A stretch of 64,000 nucleotides of DNA, taken from the NCBI RefSeq assembly GCF_004328075.1, contig NZ_SJFN01000002.1, positions 151,689-215,688 of the forward strand, in the 5' to 3' direction. This stretch comes from Siculibacillus lacustris (GTDB lineage Bacteria; Pseudomonadota; Alphaproteobacteria; Rhizobiales; Ancalomicrobiaceae). The position numbers and the translations under genes are program-made. The notes beneath the pieces are model-generated. The model was not told where the DNA came from, did no database searches, and saw nothing but the letters and a program-made list of their open reading frames with translations. Within the stretch, counting starts at the first letter, position 1; every line of letters starts with the position of its first letter. This document shows, in pieces, positions 8,997-18,367 of this stretch.

Positions 8997-9461
8997 TCAA
9001 CGATCCTCGGCGAGCAGCGCGGCGAGGCGGGCGCGCTCGTCGTCGTCGAGCGGCGCGGCCGGTGCGGCGGCGGCGCGGCGGCGCACGCCCCGGGCGATCG
9101 CCAGACCGCCGAGCGCCAGCACCGCGAAGGGCGTCAGCCACAGGAGCGCGGTCTGGAGATTGAAGCGCGGGCGCAGCAGCACGAACTCGCCGTAGCGGGC
9201 GACCAGATAGTCGAGGACGCCGCGGTCGCTGTCGCCGGCGGCGATGCGCTCGCGCACCAGCAGGCGCAGGTCGCGAGCGAGATCGGCGTCGCTGTCGTCG
9301 ATCGACTGGTTCTGGCAGACGAGGCAGCGCAGTTCTTCCGACAGGGCGCGGGCGCGCGACTCGAGGCGCGGATCGGCGAGCATCTCGTCGGGCTTCACCG
9401 CCCCGGCCGGCAGGGCGGAGAGGAGGAGCAGCGCCAGGGCGGCGACGGCGGGCAAACGCAT
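8997..9461 (-). CDS. ccmH: Cytochrome c maturation protein CcmH/CycL
   Basis: Thiol-disulfide component of the System I haem lyase that reduces the apocytochrome c CXXCH motif before haem attachment. The 154-aa protein has a signal peptide (1-21), the diagnostic LRCLVCQNQSI motif with redox cysteines 46 and 49, and a C-terminal membrane helix at about 105-125. An AGGAGG site 6 bases upstream supports ATG 9461. The gene follows ccmF with almost no gap, and the ribosome site lies at the ccmF stop. Last gene of ccmI-ccmE-ccmF-ccmH. Confidence 0.95.
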   Translation of the reverse strand: MRLPAVAALALLLLSALPAGAVKPDEMLADPRLESRARALSEELRCLVCQNQSIDDSDADLARDLRLLVRERIAAGDSDRGVLDYLVARYGEFVLLRPRFNLQTALLWLTPFAVLALGGLAIARGVRRRAAAAPAAPLDDDERARLAALLAEDR

Positions 9462-9472
9462 GGGTCGCCTCC

Positions 9473-11473
9473 TCATTCGGCCGGTTGCGGATCGCCGGCC
9501 GGCGGTTCGGCGGCAACCCGGTGCGGACGCGGCGCGCCGATGCGCAGGCGGCGGTCGGTCAGCGAGATGCATCCGCCGAGCGCCATGGCGACGCAGCCGA
9601 GCCAGATCAGCAGCACCAGCGGCTTCCAATAGATGCGCATGGCGACGCCGCCGTCGGCCTGGGTGTCGCCCAGCGACAGGTAGAGTTGGGAGAAGCCGTC
9701 GTAGGTGGCGATCGCCGTCTCGGTCGTGGGCATCGGCCGGGCGCGGAAGGTGCGCTTGGACGGCTCCATGCGGAACGGCCGGCCGCCGCCGTCGCGCACC
9801 GCGAAGCCGGCGACCGCCTCGTCGAAATTGGGACCGCGGCGCATCACCACGCCGTCGAAGGCGAGCGAGAAGCGGCCGACCTGCACGGTGTCGCCGGGCT
9901 TCATGACGAGGATCGATTCGATCCGCCAATTGCTCTCGGCGACGATGCCGAGCAGCGTCAGGCCGAGGCCGAGATGGGCGAACATCGTGCCCCAGGCCGA
10001 GCGCGGCAGGCCGACGGCGCGGCGAAGCGCATTGCGCGGCGCCTCGGAGAACAGGTGGACGCGGAAGGCGACCTCGGCCAGCGCCCCGAGCACCAGCCAC
10101 AGCGCCAGTCCGACCCCGAGCGGCGCCAGCACCGGGCCACCGCGGGTCGCCCACCAGGTGACCGCGAAGCCGGCCATGGCCAGCGCCAGCACCGCAGCGA
10201 GGCGCTGGGCGACGGCGAGCAGGTCGCCGCGTTTCCAGGCGAGGAACGGGCCGATCGGCACGGCGATCAGCAGAGGCACCATCAGGGGCCCGAAGGTCGC
10301 GTCGAAGAACGGCGCGCCGACCGAGATCTTGGCGCCGGTCGCCGCCTCCAGCATCAGCGGATAGAGCGTGCCGAAGAACACCGCGGCGCAGGCCGAAGTC
10401 AGGAACAGATTGTTGAAGACCAGGGCGCCCTCGCGGCTGATCGGCGCGAACAATCCGCCCTTGGTCAGGCCGGGGGCGCGGATCGCGAACAGGGTCAGCG
10501 AGCCGCCGATGAAGGCCACCAGGATGGCCAGAATGAACACGCCGCGGGTCGGATCGGAGGCGAAGGCGTGGACCGAGGTCAGGACGCCGGAGCGCACCAG
10601 GAAGGTGCCGAGCAGCGACAGGGAGAAGGCCAGGACCGCCAACAGGATGGTCCAGATCTTCAGCGCGTCGCGCTTTTCCATGACGATCGCCGAATGGAGC
10701 AGCGCGGTGCCGGCGAGCCAGGGCATCAGGGACGCGTTCTCGACCGGATCCCAGAACCACCAGCCGCCCCAGCCGAGCTCGTAATAGGCCCAGTAGGAGC
10801 CCATGGCGATGCCGAGCGTCAGGAACACCCAGGCGGCGAGCGTCCACGGCCGGACCCAGCGCGCCCAGGCGGCATCGATGCGGCCTTCGATCAGCGCGGC
10901 GACCGCGAAGGAGAAGGCGATCGAGAAGCCGACATAACCGAGGTAGAGCAGCGGCGGATGGATCGCCAGGCCCGGATCCTGGAGGACCGGATTGAGGTCG
11001 CGACCCTCGAGCGGCGGCGAGACGAGCCGGGCGAAGGGGTTCGATGTGACCAGCACGAACAGGTAGAAGGCGGCGGCGACCCAGGCCTGGACGCCGAGCA
11101 CGTCGGCCTTGAGGATCGGCGGCAGATTGCGGCCGAACACGGCGACCAGGGCCCCGAACAGCGCCAGGATGGTCACCCACAGCAGCATCGAGCCCTCGTG
11201 GTTCCCCCACACGCCGGAGATCTTGTAGATCATCGGCTTCAGCGAATGGGAGTTCTCGAAGACGTTGGCGACCGAGAAGTCGGAGACCACGTGGGCCCAG
11301 GTCAGCGCCGCAAAGGACAGCGCGACGAACAGGAACTGGCCGGCGGCGGTCGGGCCGGCGGTGGCCATCAGCGCGGCGTCGCCGATCCGGGCCCCCCAGA
11401 TCGGCACCACCGCCTGCACCAGGGCGAGGGCGAGAGCCAGGACCAGGGCATAATGTCCGAGTTCGACGATCAT
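9473..11473 (-). CDS. ccmF: Haem lyase subunit CcmF/CycK
   Basis: Integral membrane subunit of the cytochrome c haem lyase that takes haem from holo-CcmE and passes it to apocytochrome. The 666-aa protein is almost entirely transmembrane helices. It carries the tryptophan-rich WWD haem-handling motif WGGWWFWDPVEN at about residues 235-246. Conserved periplasmic histidines are seen in GNHEGS and AIHPPLLY. A GGGGAG site lies about 10 bases before ATG 11473. It is separated from ccmE by 321 bases containing a palindromic repeat, unlike the tight spacing elsewhere in the operon. Confidence 0.97.
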   Translation of the reverse strand: MIVELGHYALVLALALALVQAVVPIWGARIGDAALMATAGPTAAGQFLFVALSFAALTWAHVVSDFSVANVFENSHSLKPMIYKISGVWGNHEGSMLLWVTILALFGALVAVFGRNLPPILKADVLGVQAWVAAAFYLFVLVTSNPFARLVSPPLEGRDLNPVLQDPGLAIHPPLLYLGYVGFSIAFSFAVAALIEGRIDAAWARWVRPWTLAAWVFLTLGIAMGSYWAYYELGWGGWWFWDPVENASLMPWLAGTALLHSAIVMEKRDALKIWTILLAVLAFSLSLLGTFLVRSGVLTSVHAFASDPTRGVFILAILVAFIGGSLTLFAIRAPGLTKGGLFAPISREGALVFNNLFLTSACAAVFFGTLYPLMLEAATGAKISVGAPFFDATFGPLMVPLLIAVPIGPFLAWKRGDLLAVAQRLAAVLALAMAGFAVTWWATRGGPVLAPLGVGLALWLVLGALAEVAFRVHLFSEAPRNALRRAVGLPRSAWGTMFAHLGLGLTLLGIVAESNWRIESILVMKPGDTVQVGRFSLAFDGVVMRRGPNFDEAVAGFAVRDGGGRPFRMEPSKRTFRARPMPTTETAIATYDGFSQLYLSLGDTQADGGVAMRIYWKPLVLLIWLGCVAMALGGCISLTDRRLRIGAPRPHRVAAEPPAGDPQPAE

Positions 11474-11590
11474 TCCGGCTCCCCTCCCCTCGTTCCGCCG
11501 ATCGGCGGTTCGTCTGCGGATCCGAAGATCCGATTCTTGCGTTGCGCCCGGCCCCGAACGGCGCGCGATCCCGTTGCGGGCGAAGCCCGG

Positions 11591-11730
11591 TTCCCTTCTC
11601 CCCTTGCGGGAGAAGGGGACGCGTCAGCGCCGGATGAGTGGTCTCGACCTCACCACCGACGCCGCATCGCGGGGAACCGCTCTCCCCCTCATCCGCCCTT
11701 CGGGCACCTTCTCCCACGAGGGGAGAAGGA
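11591..11730. repeat. Two inverted copies of an intergenic palindromic repeat
   Basis: The 321-bp ccmF-ccmE gap holds two related elements in opposite orientation. The right copy (about 11681-11730) reads through CCCTCATCCG to a hairpin of type CTTCTCCC...GGGGAGAAG. The left copy (about 11591-11640) is the reverse complement of the same pattern, with stem CCCTTCTCC/GGAGAAGGG at 11593-11619 and CGGATGAG at its outer end. This pattern is common between genes in Hyphomicrobiales. As RNA the pair could fold into a long hairpin between the two genes. Confidence 0.7.
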
Positions 11731-11794
11731 AGCGCCCGCGGCTCCGCGAAACTCACAGGGTCACCCGCCATCGGCGGCGGGCGCCCCCCGCCCG

Positions 11795-12253
11795 TCACCG
11801 CTTCGGCGTCGCCTTGGCGGCATCCTCCTGCCAGTGGCCGCTCGCCTTGAGTGCGTCGGCGACCTCCTTGGGCATGTATTTCTCGTCGTGTTTGGCCAGC
11901 ACCGTGTCGGCGCGGAAGCTGCCGTCGGCGGCGAGCGTGCCCTCCGCCACCGTGCCCTGACCCTCGCGGAACAGGTCCGGCAGGATCCCGGTATAGGACA
12001 CCGCGACCGATTTGGCACCGTCGGTGACGCGGAAACGCACGGTGGTGCCGGTGTCGCGCTCGACCGAGCCCGGCTCGACCAGCCCGCCGAGGCGCAGGCG
12101 GGTGCCCGGGCGCAGGTGGCCGTCGGCGAGGTCGCTGGGCGAGGTGAAGAAGGTGATCTTGTCGCCGAGCGCCATCAGCACCAGGCCGACCGCCGCCACC
12201 AGGACGAGACCGGCGAGGCCGATCAGGGTCAGTCGCTTCTGCTTGCGGGTCAT
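11795..12253 (-). CDS. ccmE: Cytochrome c maturation haem chaperone CcmE/CycJ
   Basis: Periplasmic haem chaperone that binds haem covalently and delivers it to CcmF. The 152-aa protein has an N-terminal membrane anchor (residues 8-29), an OB-fold beta barrel, and the conserved haem-binding His122 with Tyr126 in the motif [12 protein letters not shown]. The start overlaps the ccmI stop as ATGA. The C-terminus is a short charged tail, as usual in the family. Confidence 0.96.
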   Translation of the reverse strand: MTRKQKRLTLIGLAGLVLVAAVGLVLMALGDKITFFTSPSDLADGHLRPGTRLRLGGLVEPGSVERDTGTTVRFRVTDGAKSVAVSYTGILPDLFREGQGTVAEGTLAADGSFRADTVLAKHDEKYMPKEVADALKASGHWQEDAAKATPKR

Positions 12254-13413
12254 GGTGCCTTCCCCTCCCCGTCGCCGGCGGCGAGGGCGTCGAGCCGCGT
12301 CTGCGCCGCCGGATCGGCGGCCAGCGCGGCGCGGGCCCGGACCAGCGTCGCCGCGGCGGCGTCGCGTTGTCCGAGCGTGCGTTGCGAACGGATCAATCGT
12401 TCCCAGTCGTCGATGCCGCCGCCGTCGCGCTTCAGGCGCTCGTCGAGCCGGGCGACCATCGCCTCGATCATGCCCGCGCGCTCGGCCGCGGTCATCCGCG
12501 ACGCCGCTTCGACCTCGGCCGGGGTGGGCGCGGGCGACGGCGGGGCGGCGCCGGGGGCGGCCGCTTCGCGGGCCGCGGCCTCGACCTTGGCGAGTTCGGC
12601 GCGGGCCACCGGCAGCCAGGCGTCGGCCTCGGTGCCGGCGGCGATCAGGCGGCGCCAGAGCTCGGCGGATTCGTCGAGGCGGCCGGCCTGGGCGCGCTCG
12701 AGCGCCAGATACATGCGCGGCAGCACGCCGGCCGGGGCGACGGTCAGCGAGGCCTCGAAAGCGGCCTTGGCCTCGGGCCCGACGTCGCCGTCCGCCGCGG
12801 CGGTCAGCGCCTCGCCGAGGCCGTTCTGGCGGAGCTCGGTGGCGCCGGCGAGGCGAATGGCGGTGCGGAAGGCTTCCGCGGCATCGGCCGGGCGGTTCAG
12901 CCGCATGTAGATCGGCCCGAGCACGTCCCAGCCGCGAGCGTCGTTCGGCTCGGCGGCGAGATGGGCCTCGACGCGGGCGACCAGTTCGTCGATCGACTGG
13001 CCCTCGGGGCGGGCGGCGAGTCGGGACGCGAGCGGCCGATCGGGCACGTCGGGACGGCCGAGCGCCAGATAGCCGCCGACCGCGACCAGCGGCAGGACGA
13101 TCACGGCGATCGCTGCGACGGCGCGGCGGCGCAGCCGAGCGGCGGCGGAGGCGGGATCGCCGAGCATGTCGGAGCGGCGGGCGGCGCGCAGCAGGCGGCG
13201 GGCGATCTCGGCGCGCGCGGCTTCGCCCTCGCCGTCGCCGACCCGGCCCTCGGCGAGATCGCGATCGAGCTCGGCGAGTTGGTCGCGATAGACCGAGGCG
13301 TCGCCGCTCTCGGTCGCGGCACCGACGCCGGCGCGCCCGCGACGGGCGAGCGGTACGAGGACGATCAGCGCGGCGAGCGCGGTCATCGCGGCGAACAGGG
13401 CCCAGATCAGCAT
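12250..13413 (-). CDS. ccmI: Cytochrome c maturation protein CcmI/CycH
   Basis: Chaperone that holds apocytochrome c for the haem lyase. The 387-aa product begins with two membrane helices (about 2-22 and 98-118) separated by a cytoplasmic, charged loop containing [11 protein letters not shown], the usual CcmI N-terminus. A periplasmic TPR domain follows (about 150-270). ATG 13413 is taken because the protein then starts in a membrane helix as expected; a GAGGAG site lies about 14 bases upstream. It is the first gene of the ccm operon and its stop overlaps ccmE. Confidence 0.94.
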   Translation of the reverse strand: MLIWALFAAMTALAALIVLVPLARRGRAGVGAATESGDASVYRDQLAELDRDLAEGRVGDGEGEAARAEIARRLLRAARRSDMLGDPASAAARLRRRAVAAIAVIVLPLVAVGGYLALGRPDVPDRPLASRLAARPEGQSIDELVARVEAHLAAEPNDARGWDVLGPIYMRLNRPADAAEAFRTAIRLAGATELRQNGLGEALTAAADGDVGPEAKAAFEASLTVAPAGVLPRMYLALERAQAGRLDESAELWRRLIAAGTEADAWLPVARAELAKVEAAAREAAAPGAAPPSPAPTPAEVEAASRMTAAERAGMIEAMVARLDERLKRDGGGIDDWERLIRSQRTLGQRDAAAATLVRARAALAADPAAQTRLDALAAGDGEGKAP

Positions 13414-13595
13414 CGTGTGGACACCCGCTCCTCGTCGTCTCGGCATCGACCGGCGCCCGTCGTCGATCGACGCGGGACGCGCTCCCGAACGGTCAGATAC
13501 GCGGAGCGCGACCGAGGAGCAATGGTGCACGACCGTATCGTCGGGCGCCACACGGGGTATTGACCGGGATCAAGCGACCGCGGGGAGCGGCGAGA

Positions 13596-15029
13596 TCAGC
13601 CGGCGGCCTTGGCCGGCTTCTGCAGGGCGTTGTCGCGGCTCTTGCGCAGCACCGCGGCATAATCCTCGCCGAAGACGATCGCCGCGAGGCGAATCGCCGC
13701 GTCGCTGGCGTCGACCAGGGCGCGTCGGTCGAGCGACGGCGAGGCCTTGAGATCGGCCAGGAGCTTGCCGGAGATGTGCTCCAGCGTCGTCTCGATCTGC
13801 TTGCGGATGCGCCCGACCACCTCGTTGACGGCGAGGGTCTCGGCGGCGAGGCGGGCTTCGATCGACAGGCGCACCGCGAATTCGGCGTCCTCGACCGCTT
13901 CCGGGTCGAAGCGCGAACCGTATTGGCCGCCCGAGGCTTCGACGCGCAGCGCCCGGCGGACGAGGCCCGGCGCCACTTCGATGCGCTGCGACACGGCTTC
14001 CGACATCACGACGCGGGCGGCGCCGAGGCGACGGAACCAGGTCGGCACGTCCTCGATGACGAAGACATGGCCGAAGGAGCGGCTGATGTCGTGATAGCTG
14101 CGCAGATCCGAGAAGAAGCGAGTGCGCGACTGCGGATCGGTGCCGCGGCTTTTGGCGCAGGCGGCGTGGCGCTCGATCAGGGCGAGCAGACCTTCGATCA
14201 GGCAGGCGTAACGGCTGCCGGCGACGAGGCGCGGATCGCTCGAGCCGACCAGACGGCAGGCGAGATGGGCGACCACCACCGGATTGGCGGTGCGGGTCAG
14301 CACCGCGGCGGTAATCCACTCCAGCGTCATCTGCACCTGTTCGATCGAGGCGCGGATCACATCGGCGAGACGCGAGGGCTCGGCCACGTCGAAGGTGGTG
14401 ATGTTGGAGGGCAGCTGCGCGAACAGATTGGCGAAGGCCGCTTCGTTCTGGAGCACATAGGCGACGTCGACGAGATCGCGATAGATCGCCTCGCCACCGA
14501 GTTGGCCGATCAGTTTCTGGCGGGCGCGCGATTCGGTGCCGGCGTCGCGCAGGAAGCCGACCACCTGGACCATTGCGTCGCGGCGCAGCTTGCGGGCGAC
14601 CGGAGTGGCGTCGGCGGCGGCGTCGTAGGGGTCGGCGGCGAGCGCCCGATCGACGTCCTCGGCGGCCGCGTCGCGGCGGATCCAGTTCCAGATCACCGGC
14701 AGATGGGCGCGGGCGATGCGACCGGTGAGATGCGGCGTGACCGAATCGTCGACCAGGAACGGCGCCAGCGGCGCGAAGAACGCCGATTCCAGGCGCTGCG
14801 ACCAGGGTTCGCCGACGGTCGGCGCGGGCGCGGAAGCGGGCCGCCGCACCGGGGTCGTCGGTTCGCCGGCGATCTCCAGGCCCTCGATGGCGGCCAGGAT
14901 GACCTCGTTGGGAATGTCGCCATGCGACGCCGAAGCGCGCAGCGAGCGCACCAGCATGGCGCGCGCCATCGGAGTGAGCGACTCCATGTAGGCGCGGACC
15001 TTGGACGTGAGCAGCCCGGGTTCGGGCAT
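13596..15029 (-). CDS. Conserved protein of unknown function, 477 aa
   Basis: I do not recognise a family with certainty. The protein is soluble, mostly alpha-helical and without signal peptide or membrane segments. The N-terminal 50 residues contain repeated SL/SHGDIP helices of the type seen in HEAT-like or DUF2336-like proteins. An Ala/Pro linker at about 55-70 leads into a helical body. A GGGGGT site precedes ATG 15029. It is a single gene between ccmI and a lipoprotein gene, all on the minus strand. The reading frame continues far upstream, but that part is Arg/Pro-rich and crosses the lipoprotein gene in another frame. Confidence 0.8.
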   Translation of the reverse strand: MPEPGLLTSKVRAYMESLTPMARAMLVRSLRASASHGDIPNEVILAAIEGLEIAGEPTTPVRRPASAPAPTVGEPWSQRLESAFFAPLAPFLVDDSVTPHLTGRIARAHLPVIWNWIRRDAAAEDVDRALAADPYDAAADATPVARKLRRDAMVQVVGFLRDAGTESRARQKLIGQLGGEAIYRDLVDVAYVLQNEAAFANLFAQLPSNITTFDVAEPSRLADVIRASIEQVQMTLEWITAAVLTRTANPVVVAHLACRLVGSSDPRLVAGSRYACLIEGLLALIERHAACAKSRGTDPQSRTRFFSDLRSYHDISRSFGHVFVIEDVPTWFRRLGAARVVMSEAVSQRIEVAPGLVRRALRVEASGGQYGSRFDPEAVEDAEFAVRLSIEARLAAETLAVNEVVGRIRKQIETTLEHISGKLLADLKASPSLDRRALVDASDAAIRLAAIVFGEDYAAVLRKSRDNALQKPAKAAG

Positions 15030-15220
15030 CGGCGACCCCCGTTCGAAACAGAACCGATCGCCCGCGCGCTCCATCGCGAGCGCGCGTCGACCCGACGACG
15101 TCACCGGAAGCGACGAACCCGACCGGTTCGACGACGCCCCGGCACTTCCGCCGTCACCTACAAGATGGTTCGGATATTTTAAGAATTGATGAGTGACGAC
15201 GAGGGATCGTCGCGGGATGC

Positions 15221-15691
15221 TCAGCCGAGCGGGCGCCAGCTGCCGTCGGGCTGGCGGCAGGCGGTGGCACGGTGAGCCTCGGGCCGATCCTCGATGGTCA
15301 CCACGTCGACGTAATCGCGGCAGGTGTACTGATTGACCGAGTAGGGCGCGCCGGGCGTGACCGTGCCGCGGCGGCCGGTCGCCGGGTTCTGCCAATCGCG
15401 CGCGGCACCGGCGGCGCCGGTCTCCAGCGCGTCGAATTCGGCCTCCGCGGCGATCTGGCGATCGCGTTCGTCGAGGCGGCGGCCGAGTTCGGTTCCCGCC
15501 CAGGCGTCGGCGAGAGCCGCGGCTTCCGGGGACGTCGGGCGATGGGCGGCCTTGCCGCCCTTGGTGCCGATCAGGCCGCCGGTCAGCGAGCCGGCGACCG
15601 ATCCGAGCGTGGGCTTCGGGTCGGAGGTGGCGGTACAGCCGGCGACCGAAGCCGAAAGGACGAGGATCAGGAACGGACGGCGGAGCGGCAT
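15221..15691 (-). CDS. Glycine-zipper lipoprotein, 17-kDa surface antigen type
   Basis: A 156-aa outer-membrane lipoprotein candidate. The signal peptide ends in a lipobox SVAGC with the acylated Cys at residue 19. A short glycine-zipper-like segment (LGSVAGSLTGGLIGTKGGKAA) follows, then a soluble domain. Near the C-terminus CRDYVDVVTI and CRQPDGSWRPLG match the end of RT0821/Lpp0805-type surface proteins, where two cysteines are conserved. The start ATG 15691 is preferred over an ATG 39 bases upstream because the signal peptide then begins normally. Confidence 0.85.
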   Translation of the reverse strand: MPLRRPFLILVLSASVAGCTATSDPKPTLGSVAGSLTGGLIGTKGGKAAHRPTSPEAAALADAWAGTELGRRLDERDRQIAAEAEFDALETGAAGAARDWQNPATGRRGTVTPGAPYSVNQYTCRDYVDVVTIEDRPEAHRATACRQPDGSWRPLG

Positions 15692-15866
15692 GGAGGACTT
15701 CCCGCAATGGCGGTCCGATCCTGCGCCCACCGGGCGGCGGGCGAGAAGCGACGATCGGACGGGTCGAAGAAGCGGGCGGCGGAATCGCCACCGGACCCCG
15801 ACCTCTTGGCCATGCCATCATGGCCGAATTGGGCCGAGACTCCCAGCAGAGATCGGGGAAGCGCGA

Positions 15867-17243
15867 TCACAGGGCGGGTAGGCGCAGATCGCAACGCAGA
15901 CCGCCCTCGGGCGCGGCCGCGAGCACCAGGCTACCGCCGTAGAGCGCGGCGAGCTCCGCGACGATCGACAGGCCGAGCCCCGAGCCCGGGACCTTCTCGT
16001 CGAGGCGATGGCCGCGGGCCAGCACCGCGGCGCGCTGATCGGGATCGAGGCCGGGGCCGTCGTCGTCGACCCGGGCGAGGAGATGGCGGCGATCGTCGGC
16101 CCCGTCGGGCGGCAGCGCCCGCACCGACACGGCGACGCGGGTCGCACACCACTTGCAGGCATTGTCGAGGAGATTGCCGAGCGCCTCCTCGAGGTCCTCG
16201 CGCTCGCCGCGGAAGCGCAGGCCGGAATCGAGCGCCAGGGTGATCTCGGGGTTCTTGTCCTCGTGGATCCGGCGCATGGCGCGGATCAGCCGCTCGACCA
16301 CCGGCTCGACCTCGGTGACCACGCCGATGGTGCGCCGCTGGGCGACCATGCGGGCGCGGTCGAGGTGATGGGCGAGGTGGCTCTGGATCAGTTCGGCCTG
16401 TTCGACGACCCGGAGCGCCATCGGCTGATCGGAGGCGCGGGCCTCGTTGACGATCACCGACAGGGGCGTCTTCAGCGCATGGGCGAGGTTGCCGACATGG
16501 GTGCGGGCGCGTTCGGTGGCCTCGCGATTGGCCTCGATCAGGGCGTTGAGCTCCTGGGCGAGCGGGTCGATCTCGGCGGCGAAGCGGCCCTCCAGGCGCT
16601 CGGAACGGCCGGAGCGGATGCGCCACAGGGCCCGCCGCATGCGTTCGAGCGGCGCCAATGCGATACGCACCAGGACCAGGGTGGCGACCACCAGACCGAG
16701 GCCGACCAGCCCGAGCAGGAAGGCGGTGCGCCAGGAGAAGCGCGAAATGTCGGCTTCCAGATCGCCGGCGTTGCCGGCCACGGCGATGCGGAAGCGCTCG
16801 CGGCCGTCGAAATCGACGATCCGCTCGAGGATGCGCAGATGTTGGCGATCCGGCCCTTCGGAATAGGCGCGCAGGATGTGGTCGCGACCGGCGGTGGCGC
16901 CGAGGTCGCCGGGCAGGCGCAGGACTTCGCCGACCAGCGAGCGCGAGATTGCGGCGATGCCGTCGTCGGAGACGCGACGGACCACCCAGTACCAGCCCGA
17001 CAGCGGCAGTTCGAACCGCGCCTCGCCGGGGTTCTCGGGCTGGCGGAAGGTGCCGGCGCCGTCGGCCTGGGCGGCGAGCGCGCCGATCAGGGTCTTCAGG
17101 TGGACCGCCAGCCGCTCGTCGAAGGCGGCCTCCACCGACGAGCGATAGGCGGTGATCAGCACGAAGCCGGCGGAAGCCAGCGACAGGGCGCTCCACAGCG
17201 CGATCAGCACGAACAATCGACGAGCGAGGGAACTACCCGGCAT
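15867..17243 (-). CDS. PhoQ/FeuQ-like sensor histidine kinase
   Basis: A 458-aa membrane kinase, partner of the regulator at 17233-17904. Helices at about 9-32 and 174-194 flank a periplasmic sensor domain of about 140 residues. His255 in GNLAHALKTPLSV is the phospho-acceptor; the AHALKTP form is typical of PhoQ-like kinases. The HATPase domain has an N box NLLDNACKW and a DDGPGL loop. The start overlaps the regulator gene by 11 bases. Order and sequence resemble FeuPQ of rhizobia, which controls cyclic glucan export or iron responses; that assignment is inference. Confidence 0.92.
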   Translation of the reverse strand: MPGSSLARRLFVLIALWSALSLASAGFVLITAYRSSVEAAFDERLAVHLKTLIGALAAQADGAGTFRQPENPGEARFELPLSGWYWVVRRVSDDGIAAISRSLVGEVLRLPGDLGATAGRDHILRAYSEGPDRQHLRILERIVDFDGRERFRIAVAGNAGDLEADISRFSWRTAFLLGLVGLGLVVATLVLVRIALAPLERMRRALWRIRSGRSERLEGRFAAEIDPLAQELNALIEANREATERARTHVGNLAHALKTPLSVIVNEARASDQPMALRVVEQAELIQSHLAHHLDRARMVAQRRTIGVVTEVEPVVERLIRAMRRIHEDKNPEITLALDSGLRFRGEREDLEEALGNLLDNACKWCATRVAVSVRALPPDGADDRRHLLARVDDDGPGLDPDQRAAVLARGHRLDEKVPGSGLGLSIVAELAALYGGSLVLAAAPEGGLRCDLRLPAL

Positions 17244-17904
17244 CGGCGGTGGCGCCCACGCTGTAGCCGAGCCCCCGCACCGTCTGGATCAGGTCGACCC
17301 CGAGCTTCTTGCGCAGGCGCCCGACGAAGACCTCGATCGTGTTGGAATCGCGATCGAAGTCCTGATCGTAGAGATGTTCCACGAGCTCGGTGCGCGACAC
17401 CACCCGCCCCTGGTGGAGCATCAGATAGGCGAGCAGACGATATTCGTGGGAGGTCAGTTTGACCGTCGCCCCGGACACGGTGACGCGGCCGGCGCGGGTG
17501 TCGAGGACGACCGGGCCGACCACCATCTCGTTGGAGGCGCGGCCGGCGGCGCGGCGCACCAGGGCGCGGATTCGGGCCAGCACCTCTTCCATGTGGAAGG
17601 GCTTGGCGACGTAGTCGTCGGCGCCGGCGTCGATGCCGGCGACCTTGTCGGACCAGCGGTCGCGGGCGGTGAGGATCAGCACCGGCATGCGGCGACCGGC
17701 GCGACGCCAGGTCTCCAACACGGTGATGCCGTCCATGCCGGGCAGGCCGATGTCGAGCACCACCGCGTCATAGGGCTCGGTGTCGCCGAGGAAATGACCC
17801 TCGGTGCCGTCGACGGCGCTGTCGACGACGTAACCCGCTTCGACCAGCGCATCGACGATTTGCCGATTCAGGTTCCGATCGTCCTCGACCACCAGCAGAC
17901 GCAC
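17233..17904 (-). CDS. PhoP/FeuP-like response regulator
   Basis: OmpR-family regulator of 223 aa. The receiver domain has DD at 8-9, Asp51 (VVLDIGLPG) and Lys in AKPF. The winged helix contains HEYRLLAYLMLHQGRVVSRTE-type sequence and DRDSNTIEVFVGRLRKKL, strongly like FeuP/PhoP of Hyphomicrobiales. It is followed with an 11-base overlap by its kinase gene and preceded at 45 bases by a small PepSY-type gene, forming a three-gene operon. Confidence 0.94.
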   Translation of the reverse strand: MRLLVVEDDRNLNRQIVDALVEAGYVVDSAVDGTEGHFLGDTEPYDAVVLDIGLPGMDGITVLETWRRAGRRMPVLILTARDRWSDKVAGIDAGADDYVAKPFHMEEVLARIRALVRRAAGRASNEMVVGPVVLDTRAGRVTVSGATVKLTSHEYRLLAYLMLHQGRVVSRTELVEHLYDQDFDRDSNTIEVFVGRLRKKLGVDLIQTVRGLGYSVGATADAG

Positions 17905-17949
17905 GTCACACCTCGCGAATCGACAGCGCTGACCGCCCTTCGCGGGCGG

Positions 17950-18288
17950 TCAGCGGCCATCGTACATCATCCGTCCCGAGGTGGCATCGATCTGCAGACG
18001 GCGCACCCGGCCGCCGTGGTCGAGGACGGTGACCCGGTAGAGCAGCGTGTCGTCGGAGCGACAGAGATCGGCGCGCAGCAGGTCGCCGTCGAGATCGCGT
18101 CCGACCTCGGCGAAGCGGCGGGCGCGGCCGTCGCGGATCGCCCCTTGCGCGGCGGCGGTGCCGAGGCAGACGATCTCGGCGGGCGGGGTCAGGCTGCGAC
18201 CGCCGTTGCCGGGCGGAAGCAGAGGCTCCTCGGCCGCGACGGGCAGAGACGAGACGATCAGGGCGAGGACGGCGAGGAGACGCTTCAT
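17950..18288 (-). CDS. Small periplasmic PepSY-like protein
   Basis: A 112-aa exported protein. Residues 1-19 form a signal peptide that ends in VAA. The mature part has two cysteines and a C-terminal PepSY-type half motif (VTVLDHGGRVRRLQIDATSGRM split around a turn). ATG 18288 follows an AGGATGG site. It lies 45 bases upstream of the response regulator gene in the same operon. In Sinorhizobium the small periplasmic protein FeuN occupies the same place before feuPQ and restrains the kinase, so this protein may do the same; homology is not shown here. Confidence 0.8.
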   Translation of the reverse strand: MKRLLAVLALIVSSLPVAAEEPLLPPGNGGRSLTPPAEIVCLGTAAAQGAIRDGRARRFAEVGRDLDGDLLRADLCRSDDTLLYRVTVLDHGGRVRRLQIDATSGRMMYDGR

Positions 18289-18333
18289 GGGGTCCATCCT
18301 GCGGAGCGGCCGCTGAATGCACCATGAACGACG

Positions 18334-18361
18334 GCGCGACGCCGGGGGGCCGGCGTCGCGC
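18334..18361 (-). terminator. Perfect 12-bp hairpin at the distal end of the GTA cluster
   Basis: Arms 18334-18345 and 18350-18361 are fully complementary with a 4-base loop. It lies 7 bases beyond the stop of the last GTA-associated gene (18368) and upstream of the PepSY operon. There is no T-run, but its position suggests that it ends GTA transcripts or protects their 3' end. Confidence 0.6.
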
Positions 18362-18367
18362 ACGCGG

